From the NCBI RefSeq assembly GCF_001445575.1, contig NZ_CP013200.1, forward strand, positions 434,001 to 498,000: DNA of 64,000 nt. The letters run 5' to 3'. Shown piece by piece: positions 52,448 to 60,718 of the stretch. The notes beneath the pieces were generated by a model. That model did not search any database. It was not told the DNA's origin and worked only from the letters and a program-made list of their open reading frames with translations. A program made the position numbers and the translations under genes. Within the stretch, counting starts at the first letter, position 1. Each line of letters opens with the position of its first letter. The DNA comes from Arthrobacter alpinus. GTDB lineage: Bacteria > Actinomycetota > Actinomycetes > Actinomycetales > Micrococcaceae.

Positions 52448-52779
52448 AAACGCTGCTCCGTCGGAACGGCCACGGATTTAGCTGCCGAAAGAACCTCGCA
52501 CCGATAAATGACAGCACCGAAGAACGGCGCGGAAGAGTTGGGGTTGCGTCGGGCCGTGCCGTTGCAGCAGATCAAACTCGGCTTCCACGTCAAGATGCTC
52601 GGTAAGCCACTGCGGCACCCAATTTCCAGCACTAGGAGCTCGTGTTGCAGGTGGCCGTGTGCCGGGCCACTACCGGCCGGACCGGGGTTCTTCCCCGCCG
52701 CTAGTATCGTCGTATAGGGAGTAAGTTGGCGGCGATTCACAATGCCCGGGTTGCCCCGCCCCCGGCCTAGACTTTCACG
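52448..52779. other. intergenic stretch, no gene supported
   Basis: Two overlapping ORFs of 69 codons (rightward, 52508) and 105 codons (leftward, 52740) are present, but neither has a family match known to me or a ribosome site. The final 15 nt hold the promoter of the DUF2079 gene. Confidence 0.5.
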
Positions 52780-54204
52780 GTGAGCACAGTGCAGAAAATC
52801 AAAACGCAGGCGCCCGCCCGTTCGGAGGCGAAGACCGCCCGGCAGCAGAGCCGAATCGCGGAGGCCGCCAACTCGCCCCTGTCCCTCGCGGGACTAGTGG
52901 GCGCAGTATCTTTCATCGTGTACTCCGTATTTTCGTGGTTGCAGTGGCAAAGCTTCACCATCCGCTCGTGGGACCTTGGCATTTTCACTCAACTGGCCAA
53001 GGCCTACGCCGATTTCCGCCCGCCCATTGTGAGCATTAAGGGCGATGGCTACAACCTTCTGGGTGACCACTTCCATCCTCTGCTGGTCCTGTTGGCACCG
53101 TTCTACCGACTGTTCCCGAGTGCCTACACACTGCTCGTGGTGCAAAACGTGCTTCTGGCCGCCTCGGTAGTGGTGGTTGCGCACCTGGCAATCAAGCGAC
53201 TCGGAAAGATCACCGGCGCCTGCCTTGCCGTTGGCTACGCCCTGAGCTGGGGCCTGCAATCAGCCGTCGACTCCCAGTTCCACGAAATCGCCTTTGCCGT
53301 CCCACTGCTGGCGCTTGCGCTGTCTGCGCTGCTGGAGGAGAAGTGGCGTTCAGCCTGGATTTGGGCCTCACTATTGGTCTTCGTCAAGGAGGACCTGGGC
53401 CTGACGGTCTTTGTCATCGGTCTAGTCATGGCGTGGCGGGCCCGTACCGCCGCAGGGTTATGGCTGTCGGTCTGGGGTGTTGGCTGGTTTGTGCTGACCA
53501 CCAAAGTCATCCTGCCAGCCATGAACCCCGGTTCCGAGTGGGCCTACCAGAGCCAACTGAACATCGCCGGGCTCCTGAGCGACCCCGCGTCCCTCTTCAA
53601 TGCTGACAAGGTCACTACGGTGCTTTTGCTGGTCGTCATCACGGCCGGGCTGTGCCTCTTCTCGCCGCTGACGCTGATTGTGCTACCCACTCTTGCGTGG
53701 CGTTTCCTCTCTGACTTGCCCGTGTATTGGGGTCAGGAATGGCAGTATAGTGCGGTCCTCATGCCGGTGGTCTTCTGCGCAGCAATCGATGCCCTGTGCC
53801 GCAGGAAGGTTCTCTCCGGTACTCGACTACGACTGCTTTTAGGAACCACCGTCATGCTCATCGCCGTGGTTTTGACCAGCCAGTACGCTTTTGAAAAGTT
53901 GGCGGACCCTGCCAAGAGTTTCCCGCTCACCACCGTGGCGTCCTCACAAAGCGCCCTCGCCGCCGTACCCGACGGCGTCACCGTGGAAACCGATATTTCA
54001 CTGATGAGCTACCTTGCGGACCGCACCGAAGTATTTTGGATTGGCAACAAGAACCCGGCCCCGGAGTATGTCCTCTTCGACGTGTCCGGCCGGCCAGGCC
54101 TGGCCCCCAACGCGATTGCTCAGGAAGCCGAGCAGCGCTTCCCTGGTACCCGCTTTGTCACCGTTTATGCCGATGCCCGCTACCAGGTGGCCCGCAAGGA
54201 GTAG
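52780..54204 (+). CDS. DUF2079 integral membrane protein
   Basis: The 474-aa protein has about 10 hydrophobic segments after a basic N-tail (about 1-35). The DUF2079 signature is at about 65-105: SWDLGIFTQLAKAYADFRPP and GDHFHPLLVLLAPFYRLFP; an internal VDSQFHEIAFAVPLLALALS matches the second conserved block. The fold resembles membrane glycosyltransferases of the GT-C type, but no reaction is known. The start is a GTG at 52780; TAGACT at 52767-52772 lies 7 nt before it, so a leaderless mRNA is likely. The last 100 residues are probably extracytoplasmic. Confidence 0.87.
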   Translation: MSTVQKIKTQAPARSEAKTARQQSRIAEAANSPLSLAGLVGAVSFIVYSVFSWLQWQSFTIRSWDLGIFTQLAKAYADFRPPIVSIKGDGYNLLGDHFHPLLVLLAPFYRLFPSAYTLLVVQNVLLAASVVVVAHLAIKRLGKITGACLAVGYALSWGLQSAVDSQFHEIAFAVPLLALALSALLEEKWRSAWIWASLLVFVKEDLGLTVFVIGLVMAWRARTAAGLWLSVWGVGWFVLTTKVILPAMNPGSEWAYQSQLNIAGLLSDPASLFNADKVTTVLLLVVITAGLCLFSPLTLIVLPTLAWRFLSDLPVYWGQEWQYSAVLMPVVFCAAIDALCRRKVLSGTRLRLLLGTTVMLIAVVLTSQYAFEKLADPAKSFPLTTVASSQSALAAVPDGVTVETDISLMSYLADRTEVFWIGNKNPAPEYVLFDVSGRPGLAPNAIAQEAEQRFPGTRFVTVYADARYQVARKE

Positions 54205-54224
54205 TTGCCCGCTCTTCACGCGGT

Positions 54225-54334
54225 GATAATGGGCCCACGACCGCGAGGGCCCCAGCGCGAGCTTCCGCGCTCGGAGAGCGATGATGGGGCCACGACCGCC
54301 AGGGCCCCATCGCGAGCTTGCGAGCGGTGGGAGC
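54225..54334. repeat. imperfect 55-bp tandem duplication
   Basis: Two units (54225-54279 and 54280-54334) agree at about 45 of 55 positions, beginning GAT(A/G)ATGGG and including CACGACCG and AGGGCCCCA. They lie directly after the DUF2079 stop. Confidence 0.75.
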
Positions 54335-54343
54335 GGTTGGGGA

Positions 54344-54373
54344 ACGACGGCGGCACTTAAGTGCCGCCGTCGT
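54344..54373. terminator. 30-bp perfect palindrome
   Basis: Positions 54344-54358 are the exact reverse complement of 54359-54373 (centre CTTAAG). It lies between the rightward DUF2079 gene and the leftward heme oxygenase, so it probably ends both transcripts. No U-tract is present. Confidence 0.75.
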
Positions 54374-54456
54374 CCTTACCTTAAGCGGAGCGAGCCTAAG
54401 AGGTAACTAGCATGAGAGGGTGACTACCGTGAGAGAGCGCCTCACGTAAAGGGCGG

Positions 54457-55149
54457 TTAGGCAGCCTTGCGAGCGGCGGCCAAGTCAACAAACACTGCGC
54501 GGTTGAGTTCGAAGGAATCCGAGGCGTGGCCCAAGATGATGTCTTTCTGTTCTCGGGTGAAATCTGTGGTGTCCATGAGGTCCCGGTAGCTGTCCTTGTA
54601 GGGTTTGGACTTTTCAATTTCAGGGAAGGCGTAGAAGTTCAGGCCCTCGTCGGCAATGCCGTAGTGGCGCTGGACCAGGCGCTGGATGATCTGGCCACCG
54701 GAAAGATCGCCCATGTAGCGCACGTAGTGATGGGCCAGTAGGAATTCAATGGACTCAGTACCCAACGTGGCCAGTGCGTCGGCGTAGATGCGGGTGGCGG
54801 GCACAATGCCGATGCGACCATCGGCAAGCTGAGCTTCCCAGTCGGCCCCATGATGGTAGGCCATATCGGCTTCTAGGGCAGCGACTCGGGCAAGCTTTGG
54901 ATCAATAAATGCGCCTAACTGAGGGTGGTCAACATGTGCTGCCAAGGCTGTTTCCAGCGCGCGGTAGATGACCAGACTCTGGTCCAACAGGCTTACCAGT
55001 GCGCCAGCATCTAAGGCACCTCCCATCAGCTCTGCCACGAAGGAGGAATCCTCCGCTGCCGAGTGGGCCGCAGCTGTGTGACTTTTGAGTTCCTCCGACA
55101 GTGCGGCCGAGACTTCGGGGGCAACGAACTCAACTGCGGGTGCTGACAT
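54457..55149 (-). CDS. heme oxygenase
   Basis: The 230-aa protein is a biliverdin-producing heme oxygenase of the HmuO/HO-1 fold. The proximal His is in ELKSHTAAAHSAAEDSSFVA near residue 20-30, and the distal helix is YMGDLSGGQIIQRLVQRHYG at about 133-152. It cleaves heme to release iron, CO and biliverdin. ATG 55149 has GGAG 6 nt upstream; the longer start at 55161 has none. An iron box lies directly upstream, so it is likely repressed when iron is sufficient. No heme importer is in the window. Confidence 0.95.
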   Translation of the reverse strand: MSAPAVEFVAPEVSAALSEELKSHTAAAHSAAEDSSFVAELMGGALDAGALVSLLDQSLVIYRALETALAAHVDHPQLGAFIDPKLARVAALEADMAYHHGADWEAQLADGRIGIVPATRIYADALATLGTESIEFLLAHHYVRYMGDLSGGQIIQRLVQRHYGIADEGLNFYAFPEIEKSKPYKDSYRDLMDTTDFTREQKDIILGHASDSFELNRAVFVDLAAARKAA

Positions 55150-55163
55150 GATGAACTCCATAA

Positions 55164-55182
55164 TTAGGTAAAGGTAACCTTA
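55164..55182 (-). promoter_or_regulatory. IdeR/DmdR-type iron box
   Basis: TTAGGTAAAGGTAACCTTA agrees with the IdeR consensus TTAGGTTAGSCTAACCTAA at 15 of 19 positions. It is 15 nt upstream of the heme oxygenase start, so bound IdeR would cover the promoter or leader. Confidence 0.82.
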
Positions 55183-55258
55183 GCTAATCAAGTTAGTGAC
55201 ACCCTGTCAAGATCTTAACGACACTGTGTCACAGAATGGGTTCACATTTGCGCTTCCC

Positions 55259-56533
55259 TTAATCGACACCCTTGATCTTGACAACAAACACGGCGCCCAG
55301 CAGACCAATCACGGCTGCCGTCACATAGAGCGTCACATAACCCCCCAGAATGGTGACGAGTGGCCAGGCAATGATCGGGGCAATAACCTGCGGCAGGGAG
55401 TTGGCCACATTAATCACACCCATGTCTTTACCGCGGCTGGCGGACGACGGCAGGACCTGCGTGAGCAGCGCAAAGTCCACTGCCAAGTAAACGCCGTAGC
55501 CAATGCCCAGAACCGCGGCCCCGGTCAGGGCGCCAATCCATGTGGGGGAGAAGGCCAGAATCAGCGCGGCCAGGGCAATAATTGCCGAGGAAGCAATGAC
55601 AAAAGGTTTACGCCGGCCTATCTTGTCTGTCCAGCGCCCACCAATAACGGCGGTAATCAGCGTCAGGATGGCGTAAATTCCTGTCAGAACCAAGACACCG
55701 AAGGCCGGATCCTCGTGATGGACGGCGTCCGTGAGGAAAAACAGCAGGTATAGCGTGACCAAGTGGTTTCCCACATTAACGAGGAAGCGGGTGATCCAGG
55801 CCCACGCAAAATCGGGGTACTTCCGGGGCGAGATCCAAAACCCAGACACGAAGTTCAACCACGTGAACGGAGCCTTGTCCTTGGCGTCCAGCACCGGGTC
55901 ACTGGCAAAGAATAAGTACGGGACCATACCCACCACCAAGCCCACGGCACAGATGATGAAGCCCAACGAGAAGTTCCCGGCAACCACGGCACCAATGGCC
56001 GCACCCATGAGAATGCCGAGCACGGTTCCCATGGACGCCATGCCGCCAATACTGCCGCGTTGGCGTACAGGAACCTGATCAGGGATGGCAGCGGTGGTGG
56101 CTGCGAGCGCACCGTTGCACCCCAATTGCACTAGGCACCAAAGCAGCATCATGGCAGCAACACTGGGCGCCCCAGCCAATCCCACGAGACCAATGGTACC
56201 CAGCAGCGCACCAATGAATACCCACGGGACGCGCCGACCAAAGCGTGACGTGGTCCTGTCGCTAAACGCACCGAAAAGTGGGTTCGCCACCAAGGAAACA
56301 GCGGCTCCAGCACCCGTCACCAGGGCCAGAATGCCTTCTTTTTCCTCGGGGCTGAAGTGCATGGCCTGCTGGCCGAGCAGAACCTGGATGGGGCCAAAGA
56401 ACGCGGCGTTGATGCCAACGTTAACCAGCACAATCGACGCGGTCCAGCGGTGGCGCACATTGACAGTTGGCTCAGCCAACGCCAAGGTCCCCCGGGCTGG
56501 TGTTAGGCCCGTATTGGCATCTTCGAAACTCAC
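55259..56533 (-). CDS. MFS transporter
   Basis: The 424-aa polytopic protein has about 12 membrane helices. The loop 2-3 pattern is NPLFGAFSDRTTSRFGRRVP and the repeat of it later is GGRWTDKIGRRKP, both typical of the MFS sugar/sucrose-type (SLC45-like) branch. The N-terminal about 30 residues are cytosolic. It is monocistronic and leftward. The substrate could be a glycoside or sugar; no more can be said. Confidence 0.85.
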   Translation of the reverse strand: MSFEDANTGLTPARGTLALAEPTVNVRHRWTASIVLVNVGINAAFFGPIQVLLGQQAMHFSPEEKEGILALVTGAGAAVSLVANPLFGAFSDRTTSRFGRRVPWVFIGALLGTIGLVGLAGAPSVAAMMLLWCLVQLGCNGALAATTAAIPDQVPVRQRGSIGGMASMGTVLGILMGAAIGAVVAGNFSLGFIICAVGLVVGMVPYLFFASDPVLDAKDKAPFTWLNFVSGFWISPRKYPDFAWAWITRFLVNVGNHLVTLYLLFFLTDAVHHEDPAFGVLVLTGIYAILTLITAVIGGRWTDKIGRRKPFVIASSAIIALAALILAFSPTWIGALTGAAVLGIGYGVYLAVDFALLTQVLPSSASRGKDMGVINVANSLPQVIAPIIAWPLVTILGGYVTLYVTAAVIGLLGAVFVVKIKGVD

Positions 56534-56620
56534 AATCGAGCCACCCTCCCAGTAGTGCTGATCATTGCTACCCTAAATTCCTGTGCCCCAGCCTACGTGC
56601 CAAGGTTGACGCCGCACCCA

Positions 56621-57733
56621 CTATTGCGCTGCTTCCACTGTGGCATTGCTCCCATGAGGGCCAGTTATTGCGCCGGACGGCACTGTTGCACTGCCCTGGC
56701 CTGTTGCGCTGCGGCGGACTGCTTCAATGATGCGCAGTCCCACCACGGAATCCGCCGGGTCCACCGGAACCGGGCCGCCAAGGAGCATGGCCTCCGCAAG
56801 AAGTTCATGGAATCGCGTGAAATTGCCGCGCTCCGTGGGCACCGGATGTGCCTGGCCATCCCGCCATAGCTCTCCCCACTGTTCGGGAAGTTCGACGCCG
56901 TAGCCTGGGTTTCCGGGGAGGATCCCGGCTAGAATCTGGGCTTCTTGCTGATCGCCGTCCGCCTTGACGTAGGCTGCCTCGGAACCGAGGACACGCAAGC
57001 GCGGCCCCTTATGCGTGGCGTTGAGGTTCATCCACAGGTGTGAAACCACACCGTTGGCATGTTCCAAGGCCACGAAGGCATCATCGTCTGCCATCTCTGC
57101 CGGGCGGCGTGCCGCTATTTCTCCGTGAACACGTTTCACGGGCCCAAACAGCTGGAGAGCCTGGTCAATAAGGTGTGTACCCAAATCGAAGAGGATCCCC
57201 CCGCCGTCGGCCACGGTTGCCTGAGCTTTCCAAGGTTTGGTGATAACGGGCTGCCACCTCTCCAGCCGGGATTCAAAACGCCGAACCTCGCCGAGGGCGC
57301 CGTCGTCGAGCATCTTTTTCAGCGTCAGATACTCTCCGTCCCAGCGCCGATTCTGGTAAGTGGTGAGGATCTGCCCGCTCTCTTGCGCAAGGGCAATCAA
57401 TGCCTCGCCTTGCGCGCTCGTGGTGGCGAATGGCTTGTCCACCACCACCGCACACCCAGATTTCAGTGCCCTCGCCGCTAGTGGAGCATGGGTGGCTGGC
57501 GGCGTTCCCACCACAACAAGATCAATGTTTTGGTGACTGCGGGCCAGCTCCCACTCGTTGCGGGAGAGTACCCGCGCGTCAGGGTGTGCAAGCTTTGCCG
57601 CGGCCGCACGTGTGGGGTCCGACGTAACAATCACGTCCAAGCTGAACTGCTCCAATGCCGCGATCGGTGGGGCGTGGAAGACACTTCCGGCCAAGCCGTA
57701 CCCCAGGACCGCCGTGCGGATTCTTTGCGCCAT
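56621..57733 (-). CDS. Gfo/Idh/MocA-family oxidoreductase
   Basis: The 370-aa protein has an N-terminal NAD(P)-binding Rossmann domain (TAVLGYGLAGSVFHAPPI, about 7-24; LVVVGTPPATHAPLAARALK; VVVDKPFATT with the conserved Lys-Pro) and a C-terminal GFO_IDH_MocA domain with DGGGILFDLGTHLIDQALQL, where Asp and His are catalytic-site residues. Members oxidise or reduce sugars, inositols or similar polyols. It shares a 36-bp divergent promoter with the excisionase-like gene. The substrate is unknown. Confidence 0.9.
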   Translation of the reverse strand: MAQRIRTAVLGYGLAGSVFHAPPIAALEQFSLDVIVTSDPTRAAAAKLAHPDARVLSRNEWELARSHQNIDLVVVGTPPATHAPLAARALKSGCAVVVDKPFATTSAQGEALIALAQESGQILTTYQNRRWDGEYLTLKKMLDDGALGEVRRFESRLERWQPVITKPWKAQATVADGGGILFDLGTHLIDQALQLFGPVKRVHGEIAARRPAEMADDDAFVALEHANGVVSHLWMNLNATHKGPRLRVLGSEAAYVKADGDQQEAQILAGILPGNPGYGVELPEQWGELWRDGQAHPVPTERGNFTRFHELLAEAMLLGGPVPVDPADSVVGLRIIEAVRRSATGQGSATVPSGAITGPHGSNATVEAAQ

Positions 57734-57769
57734 GCGTCAAACCTTACAGTCCGGGCTACCATGTGTTCC

Positions 57770-58159
57770 ATGACGTTGCATGCCCCCAAAATCAGTTCAC
57801 CACTGGAACCCGCTGAACAAGCCGCCTTGGCTCGCACCCTCGCCGACAGTGACGATGTCACCGTGTTTGTGGACGGGACAGCTCACCGCCTAGATACCGG
57901 CGCACGGGAGGCGGTGCTGGATCTACTGGCACGGCTCTCGCGTGGGGACGCCGTGAGCGTAGCGAGCATCGCTGAGCTGCTCACCACCTCGCAAGCCGCG
58001 GAACTGGCAGGCATCTCCCACACCTTCCTGCGTAATCTCACCGACCGGGGCGAAATCGCTGTGGAGTACCGCGGCTCGCACCGCCGGATCCGGCGCCAAG
58101 ACATCACGGCCTGGCTAGCCAAGCAAAAGAGTGCAGCCGCCCTGAGCCCCGAAAACTAG
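57770..58159 (+). CDS. excisionase-family helix-turn-helix protein (antitoxin-like)
   Basis: The 129-aa protein has an N-terminal helical part (about 10-65) and a C-terminal excisionase-type winged HTH: LLTTSQAAELAGISHTFLRN then EYRGSHRRIRRQDITAWLAK. This layout is seen in many actinobacterial antitoxins that are normally followed by a PIN-domain toxin. None follows here, so it stands alone. ATG 57770 lies 7 nt after TACCAT (57757-57762), which suggests a leaderless mRNA; ATG 57761 is an alternative. It is divergent from the Gfo/Idh/MocA gene. Confidence 0.75.
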   Translation: MTLHAPKISSPLEPAEQAALARTLADSDDVTVFVDGTAHRLDTGAREAVLDLLARLSRGDAVSVASIAELLTTSQAAELAGISHTFLRNLTDRGEIAVEYRGSHRRIRRQDITAWLAKQKSAAALSPEN

Positions 58160-58495
58160 CACCCGCAACCGCCCAGCATCAGCTGGCAACCTGATAATCG
58201 GATCAGAAAAGAGCTCAGGGGCCGATTTCCGCGGAGGAACACCTTGCGTTCTCGGCGTCGTGGGCGTTGTACTGGCTGACGGACGGGCGCGACAAGCCAG
58301 TTGCTCACCCGGGGTGAACCGGGGTGAATCCAACGCAGACAGCGAGCCGGTACCGTGACCGCGCGGCGATGTGGTCACGGTTAAACACACGTTGTTCGCG
58401 CGCACTATCCCGGCATCGAATTTCGCCATAGTTTGGGTGCAATGGGACAGGTGGCCGCGGAAAGCCACCGCCAGAGTGAGCACAAGGAGGCAGCC

Positions 58496-59173
58496 ATGCG
58501 CCGCACAGGCAGACTTTCATTCTTGGCACTAGTGGCCGGCGCGCCCCTCCTACTAAGCGGCTGCACATCCACTCCACCGGTCAGCACAGCAACCCCGGCA
58601 AGTTCATCAAGCTCCACGGCCCCCACCGCCACCGCCACCGGCCCAATCCCATCCATCCCCGCCGTCCCCACAGATCCAACTGCCGCCTTCCCATCCCCAA
58701 CGGGCAGCCGCAGTGGGAACGCAAGCCAGGCTCCGTCGTCGAACGCGCCACAACCCACTGTCATGGCAACCTCCGCTTCCGTGACACTGTTTTTCATTGC
58801 AGAAGGGGACGCCGGCACCTCCGGCCCTGCGGTGGGCTGCGGGGACAGTGCCATCTCGGTGACCAGCCAAACTGTCACCTACACGGATCCAGTGGAAGGC
58901 GCCCTGCGAACGTTGTTGGCTAATCATGCCGCCCACATAGGCCAGTCCGGGCTGAGGAACGCCCTCGCGGACGCCCGCCTCATCGTGGACTCGGTAGACA
59001 GGTCCGGAACCACAATCACCGCACATTTAAGCGGCACCCTGAGCCTGGCCGGCGAATGCGATATCCCTCGCGTTGAACAACAACTACTTCTGACGGCACA
59101 ACAAGCTGCCGGCACTACCGTGGCCATCACCATCAACGGGAAGACGTTGACTGAGGCGCTCAGTTTGAAATAG
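58496..59173 (+). CDS. GerMN-domain lipoprotein
   Basis: The 225-aa protein has a lipoprotein signal (RRTGRLSFLALVAGAPLLLS then GC) and a Ser/Thr/Pro-rich linker (about 25-90). A GerMN domain follows at about 100-222: VTLFFIAEGDAGTSGPAVGC, then ALRTLLANHAA, GECDIPRVEQQLLLTAQQAA and VAITINGKTLTEAL. In Bacillus GerM the domain acts in sporulation; actinobacterial lipoproteins with one copy have unknown, probably cell-envelope roles. AAGGAGG precedes the ATG. It is monocistronic. Confidence 0.88.
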   Translation: MRRTGRLSFLALVAGAPLLLSGCTSTPPVSTATPASSSSSTAPTATATGPIPSIPAVPTDPTAAFPSPTGSRSGNASQAPSSNAPQPTVMATSASVTLFFIAEGDAGTSGPAVGCGDSAISVTSQTVTYTDPVEGALRTLLANHAAHIGQSGLRNALADARLIVDSVDRSGTTITAHLSGTLSLAGECDIPRVEQQLLLTAQQAAGTTVAITINGKTLTEALSLK

Positions 59174-59231
59174 TCCACATCTAAGAAAACTTTTGATGCC
59201 TATTTAGCAACTTTGGTTATATCCTGAGCAC

Positions 59232-60623
59232 GTGAATACTCCAGCCTCGAGCGCCAACGCCGCCGCCGAATCCCTGCCCACCGAAACCCTCACCGAGCAC
59301 AACCAGTCCGCACAAACACTGCCTGCGCACACATTCTCTGCAGAAACGCTGTCCGAAGAAGCCCTCGATGCCCTGAATCGTGCCACCGCTGAGGCGCAAC
59401 CCCTCTCCCCGCACCGGCACGAGGCCCTGCTCTCTGAGCGCGCAGCCAATATCAAGCAGTCCGCCGTGCGTGATGTGTTTGAGATTTCCATGCAACCCGG
59501 ACTCGTATCCCTTGCCGGCGGCAACCCGTATCTGCAATCCCTCCCCCTGGACAGACTGTCGGCCACGGCCGCGTCCATCATTGCCGAGCACGGGCTTGAG
59601 GCACTGCAGTACGGCGGCGGTCAGGGCACGCTCGAGCTGCGCACACAAATTTGTGAGGTCATGGCGGCGGAGGGCATTCTCGACGCCGATCCCGAGAATG
59701 TAGTAATCACGGCTGGCTCGCAGTCGGCCCAGGATGTGGCCGCGAAAGTGTTCTGCAACCCGGGCGATGTCATCTTGCTGGAGGACCCCACCTATGTAGG
59801 CGCGCTGAACACCTTCGAAGCCTACGAAGTTGACGTCCAGCCGGTGGCCGGCGATGAACACGGCATCATTCCGCAGTTGCTGCGGGAGCGGATCGCCACC
59901 CTGCAGGCCGAGGGCAAATCCATCAAGCTGCTCTACACCATCCCCAACTCCAACAACCCCTCGGGCGTCTCCATGGCCCCTGAACGCCGCCAGGAAGTGG
60001 TGGACATATGCCGTGAGGCGAATATCTTGGTGTTGGAGGACAACCCCTATGGGCTCCTGAAGTTCGACGGCGTCCTGCCGGAGCCCCTGCGCGCGGCCAA
60101 TCCGGATGACGTTCTCTATCTGGGATCGTTTTCCAAGATCTTCGCTCCCGGACTGCGCATTGGCTGGGCTCTAGTTCCGGCACACCTCAAGCAGCGCTAC
60201 TACTTGGCCAGCGAGGCCGTGACCTTGTGCCCACCCACTTTCAACCAGCTACTGGTCAGCGCCTACCTGCGCGATTACGATTGGCGCGGCCAGATTGACA
60301 CTTACCGTGCACTGTATGCCGAACGGTGCGCGGCACTACTGGCGGCACTGGAGGAGTTTATGCCTGCTGGCGTGTCTTGGACCCGCCCCGAGGGTGGTTT
60401 CTTCGTTTGGCTCAGCCTGCCCGATGGCATTGATACCTACCCGTTGCTGCATCGCGGCATTGACGCCGGGGTCGTCTTTGTCCCCGGCGCAGCATTCACT
60501 GCCACTCCGGGTCCCAGTAACAAGTTGCGATTGGCGTTCAGCGCCGTCCCGCCGGAAACTTTGCGCGAAGGCGTCAAGCGGTTGGCCCCGGTTTTGGCCG
60601 AGGCCATCGCGGCGGCGCAGTAG
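59232..60623 (+). CDS. PLP-dependent class I/II aminotransferase (2-aminoadipate type)
   Basis: The 463-aa enzyme has fold type I features: QYGGGQGTLELRTQICEVMA, the ILLEDPTYVGALNTFEAYEV segment, IPNSNNPSGVSMAPERRQEV, and the PLP lysine Lys302 in LGSFSKIFAPGLRIGW. It resembles LysN/MocR-like aminotransferases but lacks the GntR domain. The first 60 residues are an added tail with repeated E/T-L-(S/T) motifs (for example TETLTEHNQ, SAETLSEEAL). The start is a GTG at 59232, with TTATAT 9 nt before it and no Shine-Dalgarno. The amino donor is unknown. Confidence 0.88.
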   Translation: MNTPASSANAAAESLPTETLTEHNQSAQTLPAHTFSAETLSEEALDALNRATAEAQPLSPHRHEALLSERAANIKQSAVRDVFEISMQPGLVSLAGGNPYLQSLPLDRLSATAASIIAEHGLEALQYGGGQGTLELRTQICEVMAAEGILDADPENVVITAGSQSAQDVAAKVFCNPGDVILLEDPTYVGALNTFEAYEVDVQPVAGDEHGIIPQLLRERIATLQAEGKSIKLLYTIPNSNNPSGVSMAPERRQEVVDICREANILVLEDNPYGLLKFDGVLPEPLRAANPDDVLYLGSFSKIFAPGLRIGWALVPAHLKQRYYLASEAVTLCPPTFNQLLVSAYLRDYDWRGQIDTYRALYAERCAALLAALEEFMPAGVSWTRPEGGFFVWLSLPDGIDTYPLLHRGIDAGVVFVPGAAFTATPGPSNKLRLAFSAVPPETLREGVKRLAPVLAEAIAAAQ

Positions 60624-60640
60624 CTGCAACCCCGAAACAC

Positions 60641-60710
60641 AAAAATGCTGTTGTTTGACGGTTTCGCGGTGGTTTGAACCCTAGCGAAAACGTCAAACAA
60701 CAGCATTTTT
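60641..60710. terminator. long bidirectional hairpin terminator
   Basis: Positions 60641-60660 and 60691-60710 are a perfect 20-bp inverted repeat (AAAAATGCTGTTGTTTGACG). The loop holds a second stem (TTTCGC at 60662-60667 with GCGAAA at 60684-60689). A- and T-runs lie at the ends. It separates the convergent aminotransferase and E2 genes. Confidence 0.88.
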
Positions 60711-60718
60711 CGCAACGG

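Noticed and set aside
52423..52740. 105-codon leftward ORF and a 69-codon rightward ORF after the DUF222/HNH gene
   Set aside because: Overlap each other and the end of the HNH gene, with no family match or start signal.
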